NCBI GenBank assembly: GCA_028825055.1
Contig: JAPKAW010000132.1
Span: forward strand, 1-5,475
Direction: 5' to 3'
From: Flavobacteriales bacterium
Lineage (GTDB): Bacteria; Bacteroidota; Bacteroidia; Flavobacteriales_D; Sanyastnellaceae
DNA: 5,475 bases
Shown here: positions 1-5,475 of the stretch, piece by piece
Numbering within the stretch: position 1 is the first letter of the stretch
Layout of the letters: the number at the start of each line of letters is the position of its first letter
The notes under the pieces: generated by a model
The model's input: only the letters and a program-made list of their open reading frames with translations
The model's database searches: none
What the model was told of the DNA's origin: nothing
Made by a program: the position numbers and the translations under genes

Positions 1-614
1 ATGATGGATAAGATCAGCAACATTCCAAAAACAGACTTGGTAATGGAAACGTCCCAAACACTCAACTCTTGACCGTCCACATTCGCGGAAATAGATCCGG
101 CTGCCGCAATGGCCTCCCCGTTGTCTCCAATAACATCTTCTGCGTGCATCGTATAATGAACACCTTCCGATGATTGATAATGGCGGTCCGCATGTCCATG
201 GCCTTCGAGAGCGCTGCTCATAAACACCTTGAGTCCGTGCCCTTCAATGTACAGGATTACAGGAAGCGGTATGTGAACATTCCCAAACATGTGGATGTCA
301 TGGGCGTCTGCAATGTGATGAATGATAAAATCTCCCGCTTTGAAATCAGCGTGGTCGGCGTGATCGTGATCCGCGTGGTCATGACCGGCATGATCAGTAT
401 GGCTTGAATGATCCTGTTCAGTGGTGGCATCATGGTCCGTGTGGTCATGATCTGCCCCCTCAGCGTGCTCTGCATGATCGGTTTGGTCATGGTCTGCACC
501 CTCAGCATGCTCTGCATGATCCGCGTGTCCGTGGTCTTGCGCAACGATCTCTGAGCCGATCGAAGAGACGGCCAAAGTAACCAAGGTAAATAAGGGGAGG
601 ATCAAGCGCTTCAT
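1..614 (-). CDS. atpB: F0F1 ATP synthase subunit a (AtpB), N-terminal 204 residues, 3' end outside window
   Basis: Subunit a of the membrane F0 sector forms the half-channels that carry protons (or Na+) to the c-ring. The visible part starts with a signal peptide (MKR, then a hydrophobic run at residues 4-19, likely cleavage near A25-Q26). Next comes a His/Asp-rich segment (residues 27-90), then the Bacteroidota-type motif FIIHHIADAHDIHM (96-109), a soluble periplasmic stretch, and DVSITKSVFGMLL (188-200) leading into the first conserved membrane helix, where the window ends. Phylum homologues are usually roughly 350-400 residues, so about half is present; the proton-path arginine is not visible. 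The ATG at 614 is chosen because it gives an intact signal peptide and lies about 27 bases after an exact TAnnTTTG element. No Shine-Dalgarno is seen. The reading frame is open with no stops across all 204 codons. Identity is secure from the flanking motifs and the AtpZ context; the function of the His-rich part is unknown. Confidence 0.94.
   Translation of the reverse strand, partial: MKRLILPLFTLVTLAVSSIGSEIVAQDHGHADHAEHAEGADHDQTDHAEHAEGADHDHTDHDATTEQDHSSHTDHAGHDHADHDHADHADFKAGDFIIHHIADAHDIHMFGNVHIPLPVILYIEGHGLKVFMSSALEGHGHADRHYQSSEGVHYTMHAEDVIGDNGEAIAAAGSISANVDGQELSVWDVSITKSVFGMLLILSI
438..521 (-). repeat. 42-bp tandem duplication in atpB encoding a His-rich 14-residue unit
   Basis: Two adjacent 42-bp units (480-521 and 438-479) encode residues 32-45 and 46-59 of AtpB. 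Both read DHAEHAEGADHD followed by QT or HT. By hand alignment they match at 37 of 42 bases. All five differences are at third codon positions, and only one changes the amino acid (Q44 versus H58). Looser DH-rich text continues on both sides, so this is the clearest part of a longer degenerate repeat region. Confidence 0.9.
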
Positions 615-640
615 GAAAGTCCGTTCATCAGAATTCCGCG

Positions 641-673
641 CAAAAGTAGTCAACTAAATCCGTGCTGCATAAA
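641..673 (-). promoter_or_regulatory. Candidate Bacteroidota promoter for atpB
   Basis: On the minus strand the gap before atpB contains TACTTTTG (641-648), an exact match to the phylum -7 element TAnnTTTG. A -33-like TTTA (670-673; consensus TTTG) lies 21 bases upstream. Transcription would start near 634-637 and leave a leader of about 20 bases before the ATG at 614. The -7 match is good and the -33 match is weak. If real, it would let atpB and the structural subunits be expressed separately from the upstream accessory genes. Confidence 0.4.
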
Positions 674-727
674 GGAAACTCGATTTTCTTCATCGAAAAG
701 GCACACACCCGAATGTTGATGATTCCC

Positions 728-1096
728 TCACCCATGGCTAATTTTCTGAGAAGACGCCACAAGCAAAAAAGTGTTCGCTGCAAAAGCACCAAATAAGCCC
801 AAAGCAAAAGGAATACGATGGACACCTCCAACTGCGACGAGGTAATAGGTTACAATCGCTAGAGATGTTAGCATTTTTGCCGCGGTCGCGCCATTGACTG
901 CTGTTACAAACTGCATAGGGGACTTGGTCGCAGCGCGCACAATCCAACCAAACAACAGGAGGGTTAAAACCGCATAGCCAGCGACCAACATCGCCCACGC
1001 CCAAGTCGACGCAAATTCCGAGAAAGCCGGAATAAGATGACCCAAGGCGTAAAGCCCAAAGTTCACGAGTAACGACGTTTGAATAAAAGCCTTCAT
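728..1096 (-). CDS. AtpI-like four-helix membrane protein, ATP synthase operon
   Basis: A 122-residue integral membrane protein with four hydrophobic segments at roughly residues 4-25, 32-53, 70-90 and 95-115, short polar loops, and a short polar tail (SSQKISHG). Size, four-helix topology and position between atpZ and atpB fit the ATP synthase protein I (AtpI) group, whose members are linked to c-ring assembly and, in some bacilli, to Mg2+ supply. The loop after helix 2 (RAATKSPMQF, 54-63) followed by a helix beginning NGATAAKM (68-75) is reminiscent of AtpI, but I recognise no diagnostic signature, so the family name rests largely on context. Its ATG overlaps the atpZ stop as ATGA (1093-1096), which suggests translational coupling and a paired role with AtpZ. 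No Shine-Dalgarno is evident. In many Bacteroidota the equivalent gene is simply called hypothetical. Alternative: an unrelated small membrane protein private to this phylum. Confidence 0.75.
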   Translation of the reverse strand: MKAFIQTSLLVNFGLYALGHLIPAFSEFASTWAWAMLVAGYAVLTLLLFGWIVRAATKSPMQFVTAVNGATAAKMLTSLAIVTYYLVAVGGVHRIPFALGLFGAFAANTFLLVASSQKISHG

Positions 1097-1311
1097 TTAG
1101 AAAGTTCTCTAATGACCAACCAAATCGCGAAAACAGTTCCTAAAACCCCACCCAATAATGTCCCAATTGGGATTTGATAGCTTGAATGAGCATCCCATCT
1201 TCTGCCCAACCAAACAAAAAAACCAATACTACCAGCCATAGTAAACACCATGGATGAGAATCTCAGGATTCCATTCCGATTGTCAGAGTCTCGCTTTGGA
1301 GGGGTTGGCAT
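1093..1311 (-). CDS. atpZ: AtpZ, F0F1-ATPase accessory membrane protein
   Basis: A 72-residue protein with a charged N-terminus (residues 1-13, rich in K, R and D) and two membrane helices at about 16-35 and 48-67, forming a hairpin. Visible family features are the SSMVFTMAGSIGFFVWLGRRWD stretch at 19-40 (glycines in helix 1, then the G-x-x-x-D turn, G36-D40), the glycine-rich helix 2 (GTLLGGVLGT, 50-59) and a basic/acidic end (IRELSK). AtpZ proteins sit at the head of ATP synthase operons; proposed roles are assembly or stability of F0 and divalent cation handling with AtpI, but the exact function is unsettled. Length is normal for the family. The ATG lies 12 bases after the bactofilin stop and is preceded by AAAGG, one of the few Shine-Dalgarno-like sequences here. 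Downstream it overlaps the AtpI-like gene by 4 bp. Confidence 0.86.
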   Translation of the reverse strand: MPTPPKRDSDNRNGILRFSSMVFTMAGSIGFFVWLGRRWDAHSSYQIPIGTLLGGVLGTVFAIWLVIRELSK

Positions 1312-1323
1312 TGACCTTTGAGG

Positions 1324-1785
1324 TCAGACCGCTGCAGGTTGCTGAGCGCGAACCTTTTCCTTTGAACGCATCGAATCTCCTTGTGTCTTGTCCAAGTTGC
1401 GATCTTGTCGCATGTCCTTGACTTTAGAGGCTAGGTGCAGGTTTCCTGTAGCTTGAGCGCCATTCTCAACGGACAGCTGTCCGTATTGAATCTCACCGTG
1501 TACTCGGGCTGTAGACTTCAAAACAAACAACTCTTGTACTACGATTTGGCCTTCAATAGCACCTTCAATTTCACAATGGGCGCAAGAGATGTTTCCGCTT
1601 ACACGTCCTGTAGCACCGATGACCAAGCGTCCTTTGGTGACCAATTCACCTTCAAACGTGCCGTCAATGCGCACATTGTTTTCACTTTTCAATACACCTT
1701 CAAAAGAGGTGCCTTCAGCAATCCGATTGACCACATGATCTGAGGTCGACTCGGTGCGATTTGATTTCTTAGATGTACCAATCAT
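1324..1785 (-). CDS. Bactofilin (polymer-forming cytoskeletal protein)
   Basis: Bactofilins self-assemble without nucleotide into filaments that act as scaffolds for cell shape, peptidoglycan enzymes or motility machinery. This 153-residue protein has a polar N-terminal tail (1-21), a beta-helix core at about 24-119, and a charged C-terminal tail (120-153, rich in K, R, D and Q). The core shows the family's short repeating strands: EGTSFEGVL (24-32), VRIDGTFEGEL (38-48), GRLVIGATGRVSGNI (52-66), EIEGAIEGQI (72-81), ARVHGEI (93-99) and VENGAQATGNL (106-116). Length is typical. A CAHC pair (C68, C71) lies on one turn of the helix and may be unusual. There is no signal peptide, as expected for a cytoplasmic or membrane-associated polymer. 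It lies 39 bp after the porW gene and 12 bp before atpZ. The nearby M23 hydrolase is notable because several characterised bactofilins work with peptidoglycan-cleaving enzymes; a direct partnership here is inference. Confidence 0.92.
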   Translation of the reverse strand: MIGTSKKSNRTESTSDHVVNRIAEGTSFEGVLKSENNVRIDGTFEGELVTKGRLVIGATGRVSGNISCAHCEIEGAIEGQIVVQELFVLKSTARVHGEIQYGQLSVENGAQATGNLHLASKVKDMRQDRNLDKTQGDSMRSKEKVRAQQPAAV

Positions 1786-1789
1786 AACA

Positions 1790-1797
1790 CAAAGTTA
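1790..1797 (-). promoter_or_regulatory. Candidate -7 promoter element for the bactofilin gene
   Basis: TAACTTTG on the minus strand is an exact match to the Bacteroidota -7 consensus TAnnTTTG and ends four bases before the bactofilin ATG. A start 4-6 bases downstream would give a leaderless or nearly leaderless mRNA. No good -33 TTTG is seen at the expected distance: only CTG or TTCG, with 19-23-base spacing. It would provide an internal promoter for bactofilin-atpZ separate from porW. It may be chance. Confidence 0.3.
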
Positions 1798-1824
1798 ATT
1801 CACAAGGTTCGTTTTTCAGCCGAA

Positions 1825-4506
1825 TCATTTGGTTCCCTGTAAGTAAACTTCTTCAAACCAAATGATGTAGCTATCAAGTTGCTTGTTCTTGAATAACTCT
1901 ACGTAATTCTCTGTTGAGATTACGAAGTTTCGATAGCCTGAAGAGTTAATCGTTTTTAAAGCTTCATTGTTGTTATTGAAAACCTCGAAGTAGTCCAAGC
2001 TATAGTCTTGACGAACGAAGCTTTTGATCAACACGATTTGGAAGTTGCGATCAATTAGATTGGCTGTTACCCTGAGTTCTTGTGATTTGTAATACTCCGT
2101 GTTAAAGTCAGCAATGGTCGCCCGTAATTCCTCCACATTCCCTCGGCCCACAGGAACCAGCATTCCAAAATAATGCTCGAGATAGGGCTTGTGTTCCCAA
2201 GGGATTTCCACAACCTCTTCTTTTTTACCTTCTGTTTCTTTTGGTTTCTTTGGCCCTCCTTGGCCCAATGCAAATAATGTCTCCTGCGCAAAAATCCCCT
2301 CCTCAGATTCTTCACACTCACGTACAACATCCATGAGTGCATCGTAATAAGCCTCTCGATCACCACCCGCATAAGCGCTTAAACCTCCAATACATTGTGC
2401 ACGTAACAAGCGGTAATGGCATAGGTAACTATTGATTGGTTCGGACTCTAAGACATCATTGCATGCCAAGAGAGTTTCTTGATAGGCCTTCGCATAATAA
2501 CGCAATAAATGACCTTCGTAAACCAACCGCTGTTCCTCTTTGATCATTTCCTGTTCATCCGCAAACTCAGGGTTTTCAATAAGCAAAGACCACTCTGTGT
2601 TCGGGTACCGATCAAGGACCAAAGCCGACCAGTATTCCGAGTTACACGTTTCACAGAAAGGACTTATGAAGTTTTCCTCAACCTCTCTCTGCAAATAAGT
2701 GCGGTAAAGTTGATAGTAAGTCGTTGGATGAAACTCACTGTCATCCATTCGTTCTATCAAATCCGTCCAAGTATCAATGGCGTTTTCTAAGTCACTTAGC
2801 TTCTCCTTGTAATCAAGTCCAGCGTTGTAATAGGCCTCGGCAATCATCGCTATTGACGCTTCCCGTTCGATGCTATCACAAGGCAGCCCTGAAAGCAACT
2901 CTTCTTCGGACGGAATACCAACAGGCTCACTTTCAGCCGCCTGGTCTGAGGTCCCCAGCATCCCTTCGCTTCCGGCGCTCAATTCACTTGCAAATGCCGC
3001 CATCATTTTCATCGACCTTCTCCAATTATCCTCCAATATCCGGTCTCCCCAATAGTCTCTAAAATTCCTTCTTCCCGCAACTTTGAGTTGACTATTGTAT
3101 GGCCAAGCCATCCCAGAACCGATGTTGCCTGCGGATTCCATTTCAGCAGCAGCAGCCTGCTCAGCAGCGATACGTTTTTGCTCCTCTTCCGCTTCCAAAT
3201 CCTCGATAATCTGCCGAATCTTATCATAGCGGTCTTCTTCGGTCATATCACAAATAGCCAGAAGACTGTCCTGTGTGGATATAATCACGAGGTTGTCGAC
3301 CAAATCAGTCAGGTTGTCCGCCATGGCATCCACCTCTTCAAATCGCTCATTTTCATCTTCCATGAAGGTTCGAGCGCTGTCGTAATATGCTTGGGCATTG
3401 GTGTAATCCAAATCCTCCATATAAAGATCGCCCAACCGCAGATAACTCTTCATCCTCTGACGGCTGTTGTCTGTGTTCGCTAGTAGAGACTCCAATAACA
3501 ACTCCACCCCGTCATCTCGCCGTCGTTCTTCTAACGCTAAAGTGGCAAGAGCATAGAAAATTTGATCTCGGTAGATTTCGTTCTTGTCGTCATCCAACAT
3601 ATCATCGAGCAACACAATGATGGGTTCGCTGTTTCCCCCACGGCGGTCAAATGCCATGGCTTGCTTTATTTTTGAGTAAAACTCCAACTCATACGGAGTC
3701 CTTAAATCAACCACCTGATTGTAGCGCTCGATCGCGTCTAGAGCTTGACCGCTTGCTTCATAGCACTGGGCTAAAATGAACAGCGTTCGGGCTTTATCTT
3801 GTTTTTTATCCGTGTAGAACAAGGATTTCTCAAGTTTTATAATCGCGGCTTCGACTTCATTGTTTTTTAGATGATATGAAGCGTATACCTGATAAACATA
3901 AGCGCGGATTGAGGGGTCCTCGACTTGGTCAATTTGGGCTGCTTTGATCAGGGTGTTGCTGGCGCGAACACGGTCACCCATCGCCATATATGTCCGTGCC
4001 ATCCAAGCATTTGACCAAGCTTGAGCGTCAGGATAATCCAATGTTCGGACGAGGTATTGGAAAATTTCAAGCGCCTTCTCCTCATCACCTTTGATTAAAT
4101 GTGCCCGAGCGATGATATCATAATTCTCGTCAATCCATTTATTGAGCTCCGGTCTCTTCAAATCTTTTTGATCACGACGAGAGGGTGACATCGTGTGTTT
4201 ATCAACGACGTTCGTGCACTTCTCAATGGCACGTTCCATGAGCGGGTACACCTGCTGCGCAGTTGACTCGTCCACGGGGGGGAATACGGGCAGTATTTCA
4301 TCCCAATTCTCTTCATACCCCTCACGCAGCGTCACATCTGCCTCGTCCATCGCTTCCATGGCATAGAAGTAACCATTGAAGCGCGCATTGGTGTTGTGGT
4401 ATACGCGGTACATCACACCATCACGCGTGTTGGAGCAGCCCGAAAGGGACAACGCAATGAGCGCTACGACAAACGGAAAAAAGAAAAACTGTTTTGACTT
4501 GTTCAT
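1825..4506 (-). CDS. porW: PorW/SprE-like TPR lipoprotein of type IX secretion and gliding
   Basis: Homologues (SprE in Flavobacterium johnsoniae, PorW in Porphyromonas gingivalis) are outer-membrane-associated lipoproteins needed for type IX secretion and, in gliders, motility. With the ATG at 4506 the protein has 893 residues, close to flavobacterial SprE and longer than PorW. A lipoprotein signal ends at LSGC, so C24 would be lipidated. Next come the family motifs YHNTNARFNGYFYA (36-49), NWDEILPVFP (67-76), IEKCTNVVDKHTM (94-106) and WIDENY (124-129). TPR-like helical pairs span about 131-382, an acidic/alanine-rich coiled-coil-like stretch about 420-460, and the signature block WPYN...WGDRILEDNWRRSMK 468-500. 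More helical repeats span about 550-610. A Lys/Glu linker (753-765) leads to a C-terminal domain at about 770-893. A TTG at 4521 would extend the frame by five residues, but the ATG gives a proper signal peptide and has GGAG nine bases upstream. It heads the run of minus-strand genes and is divergent from the M23 peptidase. Strain-level function in gliding cannot be read from sequence. Confidence 0.92.
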   Translation of the reverse strand: MNKSKQFFFFPFVVALIALSLSGCSNTRDGVMYRVYHNTNARFNGYFYAMEAMDEADVTLREGYEENWDEILPVFPPVDESTAQQVYPLMERAIEKCTNVVDKHTMSPSRRDQKDLKRPELNKWIDENYDIIARAHLIKGDEEKALEIFQYLVRTLDYPDAQAWSNAWMARTYMAMGDRVRASNTLIKAAQIDQVEDPSIRAYVYQVYASYHLKNNEVEAAIIKLEKSLFYTDKKQDKARTLFILAQCYEASGQALDAIERYNQVVDLRTPYELEFYSKIKQAMAFDRRGGNSEPIIVLLDDMLDDDKNEIYRDQIFYALATLALEERRRDDGVELLLESLLANTDNSRQRMKSYLRLGDLYMEDLDYTNAQAYYDSARTFMEDENERFEEVDAMADNLTDLVDNLVIISTQDSLLAICDMTEEDRYDKIRQIIEDLEAEEEQKRIAAEQAAAAEMESAGNIGSGMAWPYNSQLKVAGRRNFRDYWGDRILEDNWRRSMKMMAAFASELSAGSEGMLGTSDQAAESEPVGIPSEEELLSGLPCDSIEREASIAMIAEAYYNAGLDYKEKLSDLENAIDTWTDLIERMDDSEFHPTTYYQLYRTYLQREVEENFISPFCETCNSEYWSALVLDRYPNTEWSLLIENPEFADEQEMIKEEQRLVYEGHLLRYYAKAYQETLLACNDVLESEPINSYLCHYRLLRAQCIGGLSAYAGGDREAYYDALMDVVRECEESEEGIFAQETLFALGQGGPKKPKETEGKKEEVVEIPWEHKPYLEHYFGMLVPVGRGNVEELRATIADFNTEYYKSQELRVTANLIDRNFQIVLIKSFVRQDYSLDYFEVFNNNNEALKTINSSGYRNFVISTENYVELFKNKQLDSYIIWFEEVYLQGTK

Positions 4507-4616
4507 GACCCGGAGCTCCAACGGAGAATCCGCTAAATTATTCCAAAGAATCCGAGGAATTGCGAAGAAGAGAATATCTCTTCCGAAGACTTCTATGAAT
4601 CACCGATATTTGCGCT
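4507..4616. promoter_or_regulatory. Divergent intergenic region between porW and the M23 peptidase
   Basis: This 110-bp gap must hold the promoters of both flanking genes unless they begin further inside. On the minus strand TAATTTAG (4533-4540) matches TAnnTTTG with one mismatch and would give a porW leader of about 20 bases; its upstream partner (TTCG) is poor. On the plus strand no exact TAnnTTTG is present. A 7-bp-arm palindrome lies in the middle at 4567-4583. Confidence 0.45.
4567..4583. repeat. Inverted repeat, 7-bp arms with 3-bp spacer
   Basis: GAAGAGA, ATA, TCTCTTC is a perfect inverted repeat in the divergent gap, 61 bp from the porW start and 33 bp from the M23 start. Its position and AT-rich centre suit a dimeric regulator site, and there is no T-tract to suggest a terminator. 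Its function is not supported beyond symmetry and location. Confidence 0.35.
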
Positions 4617-5475
4617 GTGTCAAAGACCCCGCCCAAGTCCAAACGAACCTGGTGGCTACAGCCGTTTCGCCTCACTTTACTAGAAGAACAGTCGTTTTCT
4701 GAACGATGGCAAATCTCCATTACCCGGTGGGGGGCTGCGATCACTCTGATGCTGATTCTTTTTTTAATTTGTGGATTAACCTACACTGTTGTCGCTTGGA
4801 CGCCCCTTCGTGAGAAAATCGTTCCCGGATATGTTAGCGAGGACTCCCGGAAACAAGCAATCGCAATGGAAAACCGCGCTGATAGCGCCCTCCTCGTTCT
4901 AGAACAAAACCAGCGATATCTTTCTGTTTTAAAAGCATTGTTACAGGGTGATGTTCTTGATCTTCCTGGTGAAGTCGACCGATTGATTCAATTAGAAGAG
5001 GATACCGCTGTCATCGCGCTCCAAAATTGGGAATTACCAAAGGAAGATGTGTCGCTTCGCAACCTCGTAGAAGAAGAGGATCGTTTTGTTTTGCAACGGG
5101 GACAATCCGAACTGAATCCAAACCGAAGCATTCCTTACCCTCCAATTCAAGGAACTGTGTCTTCTTCTTTTGATGCGGCCTCAGGCCATTATGGGGTGGA
5201 CTTTGTTGCACCGGAAGGCTCCATTATTCACGCCGTGGACGATGGGGTTGTCGTTCTAGCTTCTTACACTTCAGACGGGGGGTATGTCGTGAGTATTCAA
5301 CACGAAGAAAATCGACTCTCCGTGTATAAACACAACAAGTCGTTGCTTGTGGAGTCAGGTGATCGCGTGATTGTGGGTGATCCGATTGCGGTACTTGGAA
5401 GCACTGGAAATCATAGCACTGGCCCTCACTCCCATTTCGAATGGTGGGTTGGCGGACAACCGTTAGATCCCGCCA
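4617..5475 (+). CDS. Membrane-anchored M23 family zinc metallopeptidase, C-terminus just outside window
   Basis: M23 (LytM-type) enzymes cut peptide cross-links in peptidoglycan or act as envelope activators. The 286 visible residues hold a basic, tryptophan-containing cytoplasmic tail (1-37), one membrane helix (about 38-60), the TPLREKIVPGY segment (62-72) typical of Bacteroidota members, a coiled-coil-like region (about 74-110), and the M23 domain from about 183. Zinc and catalytic residues are all present: H191 and D195 in GHYGVDF, the conserved YKH histidine (H239), and H271 and H273 in GPHSHFE. The enzyme is therefore predicted active, facing the periplasm. Family members are about 285-325 residues, so only a short tail is missing. 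The frame is closed upstream by a TGA at 4596. The first plausible start is GTG at 4617, giving VSKTPPKSK, which matches the lysine-rich beginning of relatives; an in-frame ATG is not available before the membrane helix. No Shine-Dalgarno is seen. The gene is divergent from porW. Confidence 0.92.
   Translation, partial: MSKTPPKSKRTWWLQPFRLTLLEEQSFSERWQISITRWGAAITLMLILFLICGLTYTVVAWTPLREKIVPGYVSEDSRKQAIAMENRADSALLVLEQNQRYLSVLKALLQGDVLDLPGEVDRLIQLEEDTAVIALQNWELPKEDVSLRNLVEEEDRFVLQRGQSELNPNRSIPYPPIQGTVSSSFDAASGHYGVDFVAPEGSIIHAVDDGVVVLASYTSDGGYVVSIQHEENRLSVYKHNKSLLVESGDRVIVGDPIAVLGSTGNHSTGPHSHFEWWVGGQPLDPA

Noticed and set aside
345..536. CRISPR-like or satellite array suggested by recurring CATGATC/TGGTCATG words
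   Set aside because: The words follow codon periodicity for Asp-His in an open reading frame; there are no regular spacers.
257..544. Minus-strand 95-codon open frame rich in Met and Thr
   Set aside because: It is an alternate-frame shadow of the repetitive His/Asp codons of atpB (CAT/GAC read out of frame), not a gene.
680..696. Small hairpin (TCGAT, 7-base loop, ATCGA) between the AtpI-like gene and atpB
   Set aside because: The stem is only 5 bp with no following T-run on the minus strand, so it does not support a terminator or riboswitch.
1435..1743. Plus-strand 102-codon open frame opposite the bactofilin
   Set aside because: It is a shadow of the repetitive beta-helix codons on the minus strand, and no coding features are seen.
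2724..3483. Several plus-strand open frames of 60-130 codons opposite porW
   Set aside because: They are antisense to a continuous, motif-rich 893-codon gene and show no domain, signal or start context of their own.
4504..4521. TTG start five codons upstream for the porW gene
   Set aside because: It would put an acidic/basic MELRV ahead of an otherwise complete lipoprotein signal. The GGAG within this stretch is better placed as a ribosome site for the ATG at 4506.
4376..4702. Plus-strand open frame with an ATG at 4594 just before the M23 coding region
   Set aside because: It is in a different frame from the M23 domain, overlaps the start of porW on the other strand, and its translation has no recognisable features. 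The M23 frame explains the sequence.

Overview
The window looks like a Bacteroidota chromosome, most likely a marine-type Flavobacteriales relative. The evidence is a PorW/SprE-type lipoprotein (a component of type IX secretion and gliding, found only in this phylum), a Bacteroidota-style ATP synthase subunit a with a secreted N-terminal extension, near absence of Shine-Dalgarno sequences, and two exact matches to the phylum's TAnnTTTG -7 promoter element just upstream of genes. Family or genus cannot be fixed from this sequence alone.

Layout, from right to left along the minus strand: a large PorW/SprE-like TPR lipoprotein (1825-4506), a bactofilin (1324-1785), AtpZ (1093-1311), a four-helix AtpI-like membrane protein (728-1096) and the first 204 codons of atpB, F0 subunit a (1-614, running off the left edge). 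Spacing is tight: 39 bp, then 12 bp, then a 4-bp ATGA overlap, then a 113-bp gap before atpB that carries a candidate promoter. On the plus strand, divergent from porW across 110 bp, is an M23 family zinc metallopeptidase with an N-terminal membrane anchor (4617 to the right edge, nearly complete). Its start is a GTG and its 3' end is outside the window.

How the genes fit together: the left half is the start of an F0F1-ATP synthase operon (accessory AtpZ and AtpI-like proteins, then subunit a; the c, b, delta and catalytic subunits would be expected further left). The right half is an envelope module: an outer-membrane lipoprotein for type IX secretion and gliding, a cytoskeletal polymer, and a peptidoglycan hydrolase. 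The two are in one directional run, so read-through transcription from the envelope genes into the ATP synthase genes is possible.

The most distinctive sequence feature is the His/Asp-rich stretch after the signal peptide of AtpB, with 18 histidines in about 60 residues. It contains a 42-bp tandem duplication whose two copies differ only at third codon positions. I see no RNA genes, mobile elements, CRISPR arrays or convincing intrinsic terminators, and no clear sign of a wholly new system. No intergenic gap exceeds about 115 bp.
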